A stretch of DNA of 64,000 nucleotides from NCBI RefSeq assembly GCF_018343715.1, contig NZ_JAGYPL010000003.1:62001-126000 (forward strand), in the 5' to 3' direction. The translations under genes were made by a program, and so were the position numbers. Shown here one piece after another: positions 10,481-19,446 of this stretch (position 1 is its first letter; the number at the start of each line of letters is the position of its first letter). Source of the DNA: Bacillus sp. FJAT-49711 (GTDB taxonomy: Bacteria > Bacillota > Bacilli > Bacillales > Bacillaceae_C). The notes below the pieces were generated by a model. The model saw nothing but the letters and a program-made list of their open reading frames with translations. It was not told the origin of the DNA and ran no database searches.

Positions 10481-11926
10481 TTAACCTTTCACAAACACTG
10501 TTTTAATAGATGTGTAAAATTCAATCGCTGCTTCTCCTTGCTCACGTGAATGGGAACTTGAACTTTTCATCCCTCCAAAAGGAGCTTGAAGTTCGACTCC
10601 TGCTGTTTCTGCATTGATTCTAACTAGGCCGGCATCCACTCTGTCAATAAACTTTAACATGGCGGAAACATTTTCCGTATATATCGATGCGCTTAGCCCA
10701 AACTGTGTATCATTGGCCAATGTAAAAGCTTCATCCAAATCATCAAATGGAATGATGGCAATGACTGGTCCAAATATTTCTTCCTGAGCAATTTGCATTT
10801 TGCTATCAACATCATCAAAAATCGTTGGCTCGACGTAAAATCCTTGATCATATTCTGAACCTGTCAATCGATTGCCGCCAAATAGAAGTTTTGCCCCTTC
10901 TTCCTTTCCTTTTTCAATATAAGAAAGGACTGTTTCCATTTGCGCCTCGGACGAACATGGTCCCATCCAAACTCCCTCCTCCAATCCATTTCCGATTTTG
11001 ATAGATTCGGAGGCTGATAGAAGCTTGTCTACAAAGGCTTGTTTTATATTTCTATGTACGAGTACGCGACTAGTTGCTGTACATTTTTGTCCTGTCGAAC
11101 GAAATGCACCACTAATCGTACCTTCGACTGCTTTTTCAAGGTCGGCATCTTCAGAGATAATGACAGGATTTTTTCCGCCCATTTCCAGCTGAAACTTCGC
11201 ACCTCTTTCAACAGCGCCCCTTGCAATTTGTTTTCCGACTACGTCAGATCCAGTAAAAGAAATACCTGCAATTCCTGTATGATTCACGATTCCATTTCCT
11301 ATGACACTACCGGAACCAGTGACCATGTTGATAACTCCTTTTGGAAGACCTGCTTCATGAAAACACTCTATTACTTTTGCGGCTGTAATAGCGGTTTCAG
11401 ATGCTGGCTTAATAACAACCGTATTTCCGTAAATGAGAGCCGGGGCCATTTTCCAAATTGGAATCGCCACCGGGAAGTTCCACGGAGTAATGATGCCAAC
11501 AACTCCTAATGGAACACGCTTCGTAAACATGAATGCTTCACTGTCAGTAGAAGGAATGACGTCTCCTACTTTCCGCATACCCTCGCCGGCATAATAACGT
11601 AAAATAGCCACTCCCCTTGCCGTTTCTCCCTTTGCTTCAGGGAATGTTTTTCCCATTTCTCTTGTCATTGTAACTGCGATATCACCCAAGCGAGACTCTA
11701 GTAAGTTGGCCACTTTAAATAAATAATCGCCCCTTGCCGCACCTGAAAGACCTGCCCAACTATCTTTTGCCTCGGATGCCGCTTGAACAGCAGCGTCTAA
11801 ATCCTCTACTGTTGAAGCAGGTGTATGCCCCACGACTTCTTGCGTTGCCGGATTAATAACCTTTTTCGAATTTCCAGAAACTGAAGGTCTCCATTCACCG
11901 CTTATGTAATTAGTATACGCTTTCAT
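10481..11926 (-). CDS. 2-oxoglutarate semialdehyde (2,5-dioxopentanoate) dehydrogenase
   Basis: 481 residues, NAD(P)-dependent aldehyde dehydrogenase superfamily. [20 protein letters not shown] and the catalytic Cys in [12 protein letters not shown] are intact. The sequence resembles the YcbD/GucD group that oxidises 2-oxoglutarate semialdehyde to 2-oxoglutarate in hexarate and pentonate catabolism. AAGGAGG precedes the ATG. With its two downstream neighbours it forms the last step of a Weimberg-type pathway and could equally serve a galactarate/glucarate branch through the UxaA-type enzyme upstream. Confidence 0.88.
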   Translation of the reverse strand: MKAYTNYISGEWRPSVSGNSKKVINPATQEVVGHTPASTVEDLDAAVQAASEAKDSWAGLSGAARGDYLFKVANLLESRLGDIAVTMTREMGKTFPEAKGETARGVAILRYYAGEGMRKVGDVIPSTDSEAFMFTKRVPLGVVGIITPWNFPVAIPIWKMAPALIYGNTVVIKPASETAITAAKVIECFHEAGLPKGVINMVTGSGSVIGNGIVNHTGIAGISFTGSDVVGKQIARGAVERGAKFQLEMGGKNPVIISEDADLEKAVEGTISGAFRSTGQKCTATSRVLVHRNIKQAFVDKLLSASESIKIGNGLEEGVWMGPCSSEAQMETVLSYIEKGKEEGAKLLFGGNRLTGSEYDQGFYVEPTIFDDVDSKMQIAQEEIFGPVIAIIPFDDLDEAFTLANDTQFGLSASIYTENVSAMLKFIDRVDAGLVRINAETAGVELQAPFGGMKSSSSHSREQGEAAIEFYTSIKTVFVKG

Positions 11927-11989
11927 TTTTGTGTCCTCCTTAGTGTGGTTTAGTATATATATTGATTTATATATTAATGTGAGACAAGA

Positions 11990-13159
11990 TTAGAAGGTAG
12001 GCCCTATCCTCCAAATTCCAAAGTCATGTTGCTTCAATATCTCGGCCTTCGTTTTTTTACCCATAGAAACTGAGACGATTTCGTCTAAAATCCGATTCCC
12101 AACATCTTGTACTGTTTCTTTTCCCTCTATAATGGTTCCTGCGTTCATATCAATGTTTTCTTCCATTCTTTCAAATATACCTGTATTTGTCGCAATTTTA
12201 ATAGTTGGTACAATTGGTGAGCCTGTTGGTGTCCCTCTTCCGGTAGTAAATAAAACAATTTGAGCTCCACCAGCAGCCATTCCTGTCAATTGCTCGATAT
12301 CATGACCGGGAGTATCCATCCAAACTAACCCTTTTTTTGTCGGTGTTTCCGCATAATCAATCAGTTCTTGTAAAGGCCTCGTTCCCGCTTTTGTCGCGGC
12401 TCCTAACGATTTTTCTTCTAAAGAACTCAGGCCACCTTTAATATTCCCGGGGCTTGGATTTCCAGTTCTAATATCAACACCCATCTGTATAGCCCGATTT
12501 TCCATAACGGAAATCACTTGATACACTTTTTTAGCTACACTGTCATCTACAGCTCGATCAGCAAGTAAATGCTCGGCACCAATTAATTCTGTTGTTTCAG
12601 CTAAAATAGCGGTTCCACCTTGATCAACAATCATATCACTCACTGCCCCAACAGCTGGATTCGCAGAAATACCTGAACAAGCGTCAGAACCTCCACACTC
12701 CGTACCAATAATCAATTCATCGAATGAAAATGTCACTCTTTGCTGAGCGGAGGCATCCTGGACCATTTTTGCGGCAATTTTTGCACCTTCGGCGATTGCC
12801 GTTAATGTCCCACCATAATCTTGGATTGATACTGTTTCTACCGGTTTACCGGTTTTCTTAATTTCATCAGCCACACTTCGAGCTTGATGAGTTTCACATC
12901 CAAGTCCCAATACAACGACGCCGTATACGTTAGGATTGCACCCCATACCTACATACGTTCTAAATGTCTGGTCATAATCAATGCCTACTTGAGCGCAACC
13001 ATGTTGATGTACAAAGGAAACGGTTCCATCTACCAACTGAGTGATTTGCTTTGCAACTTGGACTGCGCAAGTAATGGTAGGCAAAATAAGCACATGATTT
13101 CTAATTCCTATCTTTCCGTCCGGTCTTCTAAATCCCAGCAAATTATATTGTTTATCCAA
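11990..13159 (-). CDS. UxaA-family lyase, large subunit
   Basis: 389 residues from TTG 13159, which overlaps the stop of the small-subunit gene (TTGGATAA) and has GGGAGAGG upstream; the open frame extends to 13207. FRRPDGKIGIRNHV, TECGGSDACSG and AAGGAQIVLFTTGRGTPTG are typical of the altronate/galactarate dehydratase and sulfolactate sulfo-lyase large subunit. The family binds iron and eliminates water or sulfite from a 2-hydroxy acid. Context with 2-oxoglutarate semialdehyde dehydrogenase favours a sugar-acid dehydratase; the substrate is open. Confidence 0.85.
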   Translation of the reverse strand: MDKQYNLLGFRRPDGKIGIRNHVLILPTITCAVQVAKQITQLVDGTVSFVHQHGCAQVGIDYDQTFRTYVGMGCNPNVYGVVVLGLGCETHQARSVADEIKKTGKPVETVSIQDYGGTLTAIAEGAKIAAKMVQDASAQQRVTFSFDELIIGTECGGSDACSGISANPAVGAVSDMIVDQGGTAILAETTELIGAEHLLADRAVDDSVAKKVYQVISVMENRAIQMGVDIRTGNPSPGNIKGGLSSLEEKSLGAATKAGTRPLQELIDYAETPTKKGLVWMDTPGHDIEQLTGMAAGGAQIVLFTTGRGTPTGSPIVPTIKIATNTGIFERMEENIDMNAGTIIEGKETVQDVGNRILDEIVSVSMGKKTKAEILKQHDFGIWRIGPTF

Positions 13160-13448
13160 CTTGATCACCTCTCCCACGGGTTCCTTCCAGATTGTGCACA
13201 TGAACATGTTCTCCTACTCCGATATCTCTTGTTGCAGCGCCGATGACCTCTCCATATTTCAAAATTTTCTCTCCCTTTTTTATCGGAACGATTGAAAACT
13301 TATGGCCAAAATCAATATCATCTAGCAGTACAACTTTGATCTTTCCATTCTTATGCATCAATTCTACAGTAGAGTTCTTTTCTATATTTTTTAAAGCAAC
13401 TGCAACTTTATCATTTTCATTCATAGTTACGGCTTGGTAAATATTCAT
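13152..13448 (-). CDS. UxaA-family lyase, small SAF-domain subunit
   Basis: 98 residues with the SAF fold of the altronate/galactarate dehydratase N-terminus (AVTMNENDKVAVAL, GHKFSIVPIKKGEKILKYGE, HVHNLEG). In Escherichia coli these regions are fused to the large domain; here they are separate and translationally coupled, as in SuyA/SuyB-type enzymes. AAAGGTGGTG lies before the ATG. It opens the five-gene unit. Confidence 0.83.
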   Translation of the reverse strand: MNIYQAVTMNENDKVAVALKNIEKNSTVELMHKNGKIKVVLLDDIDFGHKFSIVPIKKGEKILKYGEVIGAATRDIGVGEHVHVHNLEGTRGRGDQVG

Positions 13449-13472
13449 CTATAAAAACACCACCTTTCAAGA

Positions 13473-13625
13473 CTATGTTTTTTGTGGTTCTCCGTTGTAA
13501 GTGCCCACAATATTTTTTTCAATATCTTTTTGTAATGATGATTTTCCGATAACCTTATTAGTGGCAAGATTAATTATTTTCCTTGTTTCCCGGCTAAAGA
13601 CTCTTTCCACAAAAAAAGGAAACAA
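13473..13625 (-). CDS. possible small ORF or gene remnant of unknown function
   Basis: A 50-codon frame from TTG 13625 ends just before the ribosome site of the SAF-subunit gene. It has protein-like composition (VERVFSRETRKIINLATNKV, ending YNGEPQKT) but no convincing ribosome site, and its first codons overlap a terminator-like hairpin. It could be a leader peptide or the remnant C-terminus of a lost upstream gene. No family recognised. Confidence 0.3.
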   Translation of the reverse strand: MFPFFVERVFSRETRKIINLATNKVIGKSSLQKDIEKNIVGTYNGEPQKT

Positions 13626-13649
13626 TACTCTACCATGTTAGATTGTTTC
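13611..13649 (-). terminator. terminator-like hairpin (minus strand)
   Basis: On the minus strand GAAACAAT (13649-13642) pairs with ATTGTTTC (13626-13619), followed by CTTTTTTT. Together with the hairpin at 13700 it should separate the RpiB transcript from the lyase/Weimberg unit, whose promoter must then lie within 13450-13610. Confidence 0.6.
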
Positions 13650-13699
13650 TATATTGAAGACTAAAAATCCTTTATTAATCGTTATTAAAAAAGATATAT

Positions 13700-13737
13700 A
13701 AAAAATAGGACGCGGCACAGCACGTGCACATGTCCTT
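13700..13737 (-). terminator. rho-independent terminator after RpiB-family gene
   Basis: Minus strand AGGACATGTGCACGTG and its partner ending GCGTCCT form a G+C-rich hairpin followed by ATTTTTT. It begins 12 nt after the RpiB stop and ends the LacI-controlled unit. Confidence 0.75.
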
Positions 13738-13748
13738 TCCTAACCATT

Positions 13749-14222
13749 TTATTTATTATATTCTTGCAGTTCACGTGCAGTTTTCAACTCTATGTCTTGA
13801 AGCTTACTCACCCTTCTTCTAAAATGCTCCTCAATACTGAACTCGGCCTGTAAAAAAGTTGCCACTATTTCTTTTGCAAGGCGCTCCCCTATTATTTGCG
13901 CCCCTATACATAAAACATTCACATCATCATGTTCAACACATTGGTGAGCAGAATATGTATCATGTGTAACTGCTGCGCGAATTCCTGCAAATTTATTAGC
14001 AGCTATACTAGCACCAACCCCAGTCCCACATATCATCAGACCCCGTTCAACCTCTTTATTACGTACCGCATTGCACACTTTCTCTGCTATATCCGGAAAA
14101 TCAACGGGCGTTTCGCTATTACTTCCAAAATAGAACACTTCCATATTTAGCTCTTTTAAAAGATTTAAAATATAGTCTTTTAATGGATACCCAGCATGAT
14201 CATTTCCAACAGCTATCCTCAA
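13749..14222 (-). CDS. RpiB/LacA/LacB-family sugar-phosphate isomerase
   Basis: 157 residues from TTG 14222 behind GGGAGGAAGG. GNDHAGYPLK and the active-site Cys loop MICGTGVGASIAANK identify the RpiB family, which interconverts aldose and ketose phosphates (ribose 5-phosphate, allose, galactose 6-phosphate or tetrose phosphates). It is the last gene of the LacI-controlled unit. Relatives act on erythrose/erythrulose phosphates in tetritol and erythronate pathways, which would suit the four-carbon acid genes at 25.6-27.8 kb; this is inference. Confidence 0.85.
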   Translation of the reverse strand: MRIAVGNDHAGYPLKDYILNLLKELNMEVFYFGSNSETPVDFPDIAEKVCNAVRNKEVERGLMICGTGVGASIAANKFAGIRAAVTHDTYSAHQCVEHDDVNVLCIGAQIIGERLAKEIVATFLQAEFSIEEHFRRRVSKLQDIELKTARELQEYNK

Positions 14223-14279
14223 AATTACCTTCCTCCCTACTTTTACTAGGAACTCGACTTTCCTTTTTTCAAAAGGGAC

Positions 14280-14605
14280 CTAAGGATTAACCATATTATC
14301 ATTTGTCTTTCCACTTAAAACATCTACTAAATTAGTTTCAGCGGGTATACTTCCAACGTGAGGAGTTACCACTGCATTGGGCAACTCCAATAATGGATGA
14401 TATACCGGTAATAGCTCTTCTTCAAATACACCAAATTTGTATATTAACTACTGTTGAGCATGTGCCTCTCCATGACAATCCCACCTCTGGATGTATTGCC
14501 TAAGAAGTCTTCTTTATTCACCATTTCAAATCGTTTATCATCTATTGGTTCTTTGTTTCTTAGTTATACAGTGCCAAAATACTAATATATTTTTGGTTTC
14601 ATCAT
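14280..14605 (-). pseudogene. decayed D-2-hydroxyacid dehydrogenase
   Basis: The minus strand starts MMKPKI at 14605, only 2 nt after the permease stop, then breaks. Out of frame and with most of the protein deleted follow NKEDFLGNTSRGGIV (the NTSRGGIVDE motif) and GVFEEELLPVYHPLLELPN then TPHVGS (the DVFEEEPL...TPHIGS motif), ending at TAG 14280. These are the ordered landmarks of a D-isomer-specific 2-hydroxyacid dehydrogenase (glyoxylate/hydroxypyruvate reductase type). Several frameshifts, stops and a deletion of roughly 200 residues make it non-functional. It was once a member of the transporter-RpiB unit. Confidence 0.78.
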
Positions 14606-14607
14606 GT

Positions 14608-15513
14608 TCAACCCTTGACTCCACCTGTTGTAATCCCCTCTATCAAATAACGTTGAAAAAAGATAAAGACTGCAAACAATGGAACTAGGGATAATGTAGA
14701 CATAGCAAACATTGAACCCCATGCACTTTTCCCAGAAGAATCAAGAAACATTCTTAAACCAAGCGCAACCGTATATAAATCAATATTACTTATATAAAGA
14801 AGCTGTCCAAAAAAATCATTCCATGTCCAAATAAATGTAAAAATCATTGTCGTGACAATCGCAGGCAACGCGAGTGGCATCATTAAATACCAGTAAATTC
14901 TAATCGGTCCACAACCATCAATTTTCGCAGCCTGCTCCAGTTCGCTTGGGATCCCCCTCATAAATTGAACAAGAAGGAAGATAAAGAAACCTTCTACTGC
15001 AAAAAATCTCGGTAAAGTTAACGGGAGATATGTGTTCACCCATTCTAAATGGTTAAAGATAATGTATTGAGGAATAATCGTAACGTGAAATGGAAGCATT
15101 AAAGTCACAAGCATAATCGCAAACCATATTTTTTTCATTGAAAAATTTAGTCTAGCAAAAGCGTAAGCAGTCATGGAGCAGGATAATACATTTCCAATGA
15201 TTCCTATAAATATGATAAAAAAAGTATTTATGAAAAACCTGCCAAATGTTATACCCGAAAGACCAGCCCAACCGTTTACGTAATTTTCAAATGTTACTTT
15301 TGTTGGAAAAAAAGATATACCAGTAAAAATCTCTGTTTGTACCTTAAAAGAACTGCTAACCATCCATAGCAAAGGGTAAAGCATAGCCACCCCAAGTAAA
15401 ATAATAAAAATATGAATGAGCATATTCCTAAAGTTTTTTTTATTTTTATTGGTTGTTCTCCTCACTAGAGGTTGAGACCTTACTAACGAATCTGTAGTTT
15501 TTACGGTATTCAA
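14608..15513 (-). CDS. carbohydrate ABC transporter permease (MalG type)
   Basis: 301 residues from TTG 15513 behind GAGGTG. Six membrane helices; the cytoplasmic EAA loop reads EQAAKIDGCGPIRIYWYLMM near residue 210. It pairs with the permease 12 nt upstream to form the membrane channel of a CUT1 importer. No ATPase gene is present in the unit, so a shared MsmX/MsiK-like ATPase elsewhere probably powers it. The substrate is likely an oligosaccharide or a sugar derivative linked to the nearby oxidative enzymes. Confidence 0.92.
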   Translation of the reverse strand: MNTVKTTDSLVRSQPLVRRTTNKNKKNFRNMLIHIFIILLGVAMLYPLLWMVSSSFKVQTEIFTGISFFPTKVTFENYVNGWAGLSGITFGRFFINTFFIIFIGIIGNVLSCSMTAYAFARLNFSMKKIWFAIMLVTLMLPFHVTIIPQYIIFNHLEWVNTYLPLTLPRFFAVEGFFIFLLVQFMRGIPSELEQAAKIDGCGPIRIYWYLMMPLALPAIVTTMIFTFIWTWNDFFGQLLYISNIDLYTVALGLRMFLDSSGKSAWGSMFAMSTLSLVPLFAVFIFFQRYLIEGITTGGVKG

Positions 15514-15525
15514 GAATGTTCACCT

Positions 15526-16416
15526 CTATTCCTGGTAGTAGACCCATTTTTTTGATGACACAAAAACGAGTGCAGTTACGAAAGCAATAACAACTAATAA
15601 AAACCATGCCATTGCTGAAGCAAATCCCATTTGAAAATGTGTAAATCCTTTCTGATAAAGATATAAAGTATAGAAAAGCGTTGAATCTAAAGGTCCTCCA
15701 CTACCACCACTTACAATGTATGCAGAGGTAAAAGCTTGAAATGCTCCAATAATCCCCATTACTAAATTGAAAAATACAACTGGAGTAATCAAAGGAAGAG
15801 TTATCGTAAAGAATTGTTTTACTGGTCCAGCTCCATCTATCGTTGAGGATTCATAAAGTTCAATCGGGACTTGCTTTAATCCCGCTAAAAAAATGACCAT
15901 AGAAGAACCAAATTGCCATATCATTAAAATGATGAGTGTATATATAGCTGTGTCAGGATTTGAAATCCAATTCAAACCCTTAATTCCGATTGATCCTAAT
16001 AAGTTGTTGACAAGTCCATCCCCACCGAATATTTGACGCCATAAGATTGCGACAGCCACACTTCCTCCAAATAATGAAGGTACATAATACATTGCTCGAT
16101 ATACGCCCACACCCCTAATTCCTCGTTTTAAAAGAAGGGCTACAGAGAGAGCAAATGTCAGTTGGAGCGGAACACCAAGAAAAACATACTTAAGGGTAAC
16201 CAACACACTACTTTGCCATTTTTGATCTTTAAACATCGATAAATAGTTTTTTAACCCTATCCATTCTGGAGCAGTAAACATGTCGTATTTAGTGAATGAT
16301 AGGTATAAAGAAGCCCCCATCGGTATGGCAGTAAATGCTAATATACCAAGCAGCCACGGAGTGAGAAAGAAATACCCCACCCAATTTTTATGCCACCAGG
16401 CCTTCATATAATTCAT
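15526..16416 (-). CDS. carbohydrate ABC transporter permease (MalF/UgpA type)
   Basis: 296 residues from ATG 16416, 9 nt after AAGGAG; an in-frame TTG three codons earlier abuts the site. Six membrane helices, with the EAA loop YESSTIDGAGPVKQFFTITL. It forms a heterodimer with the MalG-type permease downstream. A strong hairpin lies between it and the binding-protein gene, which should make it less expressed than that gene. Confidence 0.92.
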   Translation of the reverse strand: MNYMKAWWHKNWVGYFFLTPWLLGILAFTAIPMGASLYLSFTKYDMFTAPEWIGLKNYLSMFKDQKWQSSVLVTLKYVFLGVPLQLTFALSVALLLKRGIRGVGVYRAMYYVPSLFGGSVAVAILWRQIFGGDGLVNNLLGSIGIKGLNWISNPDTAIYTLIILMIWQFGSSMVIFLAGLKQVPIELYESSTIDGAGPVKQFFTITLPLITPVVFFNLVMGIIGAFQAFTSAYIVSGGSGGPLDSTLFYTLYLYQKGFTHFQMGFASAMAWFLLVVIAFVTALVFVSSKKWVYYQE

Positions 16417-16450
16417 AAAAGCCAACTCCTTATTATAGATTTAACTTGGC

Positions 16451-16497
16451 AAAAAAATGATGCAATGATGTTTACTTAACTTAAAATCATTGCATCA
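16451..16497 (-). terminator. intra-operon terminator/attenuator between binding protein and permeases
   Basis: A perfect 12-bp inverted repeat, TGATGCAATGAT (16458-16469) with ATCATTGCATCA (16486-16497), is followed on the minus strand by seven T. Placed right after the solute-binding protein gene, it is the usual device for high binding protein to permease ratio, by partial termination or 3' end protection. Confidence 0.8.
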
Positions 16498-16525
16498 TTG
16501 AGTTCCAACTATTTTTTAGTATTTG

Positions 16526-17863
16526 TTATTGTAAAATAGATTCTGCCTGTTTCATAAAATCCTCAGCTGCTTGTTCCACGGTTTTTTGCCCGTATGCTAT
16601 AGCTTCAGCATTATCTTCAAAAGCCGTTACTACTTCATTATTTCCAGCTGGTGCATAAGGGGCTGGTCTTCCTAGCGGAACTGTTTTTTGTATGAATTCA
16701 ACTGCTCTTGCCTCCGCAGGATCAATTAAGTCCATAACTAAAGTAGACATTTTAGTACCTGCAGGAGGACCTTGCTGAACTTTAAATAATTCAACAGCCT
16801 TTTCCGAGTTTATGAAGAAGTCAATAAACATAGCTGCTTCTTCAGGGTGCTTGGATTTTTCAGAAATACTTAAATAGGCACCTTCTATATATTCCCCGTT
16901 CGGAGCCCCTGCCATTGTTGGAACCCTAACCATCTGAATTTCACCATTATCAAATTGTTCCTGATACAAATTAATTTGATTTGCTGGGAATTGCCCAATC
17001 GCAGTTACCCCTGTTACAAACATATTAGCTTCAAGAGGCGCGTTGGCAAATTCATTTCCAGTTGCCGCATCGGGAATTAAGTTCTTTTTGCGAAGATCAT
17101 CCCACATACTCCACCACGCGACCACATCTTCTTTGTCGTAACCAACCTTTCCGTCTTCAGTGAAAAGATCCTTACCTCTTTGACGGGTAAAATACCGAAA
17201 TATATTATTATAGGCCCCACTGGAATCGACTAATCCCCATTTTTTTTCGTCACCTATTGCTTGCTTAAGTTCAGCTGCTTTTTCAGCCATGTCTTCCCAT
17301 GTCCAATCAAATTCTGGATAATCTATACCAAGTTCATCAAATAACGCAGTATTGAAGGCATATCCAGGCATCGTCAATCCTTGCGCCACCATGAAGATAT
17401 TTCCATCAACTTTTCCACTGTCTACTGCAGATTCTGGAAAATCAGATAAATTAATATTTTGGGAATCTACTAACTGATTTAAATTGTACAAAGCATTTCT
17501 CCGTGCATAGTCGGAAACATAAAATTGATGCATGCTTACCACGTCTGGTGCATTTCCACCTGCAATTTGAGTTGCTAGCTTATCCCAATATTCTTCCCAA
17601 CCTCCAAATTCTCTTTTCACTGTAATGTTAGGGTGTTCTTCTTCGAACCTATCAACAATTTCGTTATATACTTCGTTTCTACTTGTATCTCCCCACCAAG
17701 TAAAGCGGATTTCTACCTTTTCATCTTTTGAAGATCCATTTTTTGAGCCATCACTTGAACTACCGCTTGATCCTCCTGAACTATCCTTTGAACACGCTGC
17801 CATTATTACTAACATAAATACAGCAATAAGTAACAAAAACGGCTTTTTCAACAGTCTGCTCAC
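16526..17863 (-). CDS. extracellular sugar-binding lipoprotein of ABC importer
   Basis: 445 residues from GTG 17863 behind AAGGAGG. A signal peptide ends in a lipobox (VIMAAC, Cys about residue 24), followed by a Ser/Gly/Lys-rich linker. The mature part is a family 1 extracellular solute-binding protein (IRFTWWGDTSRNEVYNEIVD, GGNAPDVVSMHQF). Anchored on the outer face of the membrane, it hands its ligand to the two permeases downstream. The ligand cannot be read from the sequence. Confidence 0.92.
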   Translation of the reverse strand: MSRLLKKPFLLLIAVFMLVIMAACSKDSSGGSSGSSSDGSKNGSSKDEKVEIRFTWWGDTSRNEVYNEIVDRFEEEHPNITVKREFGGWEEYWDKLATQIAGGNAPDVVSMHQFYVSDYARRNALYNLNQLVDSQNINLSDFPESAVDSGKVDGNIFMVAQGLTMPGYAFNTALFDELGIDYPEFDWTWEDMAEKAAELKQAIGDEKKWGLVDSSGAYNNIFRYFTRQRGKDLFTEDGKVGYDKEDVVAWWSMWDDLRKKNLIPDAATGNEFANAPLEANMFVTGVTAIGQFPANQINLYQEQFDNGEIQMVRVPTMAGAPNGEYIEGAYLSISEKSKHPEEAAMFIDFFINSEKAVELFKVQQGPPAGTKMSTLVMDLIDPAEARAVEFIQKTVPLGRPAPYAPAGNNEVVTAFEDNAEAIAYGQKTVEQAAEDFMKQAESILQ

Positions 17864-17954
17864 CCTTTTTCCTCCTTCTTTTGTTTCGTATATTTTTTAA
17901 CAGAGATACATCTTTCTTACGAAAGACCCCCTTTGTAAAGGGCAGTAAATATCA

Positions 17955-19439
17955 TTAAGCCTTAACATAAATAGCTTTCGAAGATGTATAAAAATCTTGA
18001 TTAGAATGACCGATCGAAAATGCACCAAAGCCGGAATTTTTCACACCGCCAAAAGGAATATGTGATTGACTTGCTGTTCCATGATTTACATGAACCATCC
18101 CTGCCTCAGCTCGTTCACTGAATTCATTTGAAATTGATAAGCTGTCTGTAAAAACTGATACCGCCAGTCCATATTCACTGCTATTAACTATCTCAATGGC
18201 CTCTTCTATGCTTTTCGCTTTTATAACAACTAATACAGGACCAAAAATTTCGTCACGGGCAATTCTCATATCTTTATGGACATTTATAAAAAGCGTTGGG
18301 GAAATATAAAATCCTTCTTTGTTATTCTCAATTTTTGCGACAGTTCCGCCTAGAATAATTTCGGCACCCTCACGTTTTCCTAACTCTATATATTCAAGAA
18401 TATTTTCATGCTGATGCTGATTGATCACTGGCCCCATGCTTGCCTTTTCTTCCCACGCTGGACCAACCTGAATAGCCTCCATATTCGCCTTTAGATGATC
18501 TATAAGCCCGTTCGCCTGTTCTTCTAAAACAACCACTCTGCTTATTGCCGTACATCGTTGACCCGAACATGTGAAAGCAGCACTAACGATTTGCTTTGCA
18601 GCTGCTTCTAGATCATGATAATTAGCTACAACTGCAGCATTTTTCCCTCCCATTTCCAACTGGGTTTTTATTAATCTAGCAGCAGCTTCACTATTAATCT
18701 GAATACCAAGCTTCGTTGAACCTGTAAAACTGATTCCTTTTACTAATGGATGGGTTACTAACGAGTCCCCAACTTTATTTCCCGATCCGTTAATTAAGTT
18801 GACTACTCCTTGTGGCAAACCTGCCTCTTGTAGTAATTCTATTAATCTTACTGCAGACCAGGGGGTGTCAGATGATGGTTTTAAAACAACTGTACATCCA
18901 TAGGCAATGGCAGGTGCAATTTTTCTAACTGGTGTGACTATAGGGAAATTCCAGGGAGATATTGCTGCAATTACACCTAATGGTGGAGATATTACCCGAC
19001 ATGTTATTCCAGGAATCTCTGAGGGAATGGTCATGCCAGTTACTCGATATGCCTCTCCCGCATTAAAACGTGCCTCAGCTGCCGCTCTTTTTACTTCACC
19101 TCGTGACTCACTAAGTACTTTTCCTTGTTCGGAAGATAAAATATATGCTAATTCTTCTTCATTACGTTCTAGTAAATTGGCAAAGTCATTTAAAATTTTG
19201 GCTCTCCGAGAGGCAGTTGTTTTTTTCCATAGATGAAAAGCATCATGTGCAGCTTGAATGGCATGTTCTACATCATTTTTATTTGATGATGGAAAATAAC
19301 CTAGAACCTTCTCTGGAAAAGCGGATTCGTATAATGGGAACGTCTGACCACCTTTGCTTTCAACCCATTCACCATTAATAAAATTTTTATAGACTCTCCC
19401 TGAATGATCTTCAATCCAGCTCCGCATCGTATTTGCCAT
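17955..19439 (-). CDS. NAD(P)-dependent aldehyde dehydrogenase
   Basis: 494 residues. PWNFPIVTPVRK, LEMGGKNAAVV and the catalytic Cys in CSGQRCTAISRVVV are intact. It is 7 nt downstream of the iron-dependent alcohol dehydrogenase gene, so alcohol to aldehyde to acid oxidation is a plausible pair of steps. It is paralogous to the semialdehyde dehydrogenase at 10481 but clearly divergent; the substrate is unknown. GGTGATCAC precedes the ATG. Confidence 0.87.
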   Translation of the reverse strand: MANTMRSWIEDHSGRVYKNFINGEWVESKGGQTFPLYESAFPEKVLGYFPSSNKNDVEHAIQAAHDAFHLWKKTTASRRAKILNDFANLLERNEEELAYILSSEQGKVLSESRGEVKRAAAEARFNAGEAYRVTGMTIPSEIPGITCRVISPPLGVIAAISPWNFPIVTPVRKIAPAIAYGCTVVLKPSSDTPWSAVRLIELLQEAGLPQGVVNLINGSGNKVGDSLVTHPLVKGISFTGSTKLGIQINSEAAARLIKTQLEMGGKNAAVVANYHDLEAAAKQIVSAAFTCSGQRCTAISRVVVLEEQANGLIDHLKANMEAIQVGPAWEEKASMGPVINQHQHENILEYIELGKREGAEIILGGTVAKIENNKEGFYISPTLFINVHKDMRIARDEIFGPVLVVIKAKSIEEAIEIVNSSEYGLAVSVFTDSLSISNEFSERAEAGMVHVNHGTASQSHIPFGGVKNSGFGAFSIGHSNQDFYTSSKAIYVKA

Positions 19440-19446
19440 TTAGTGA

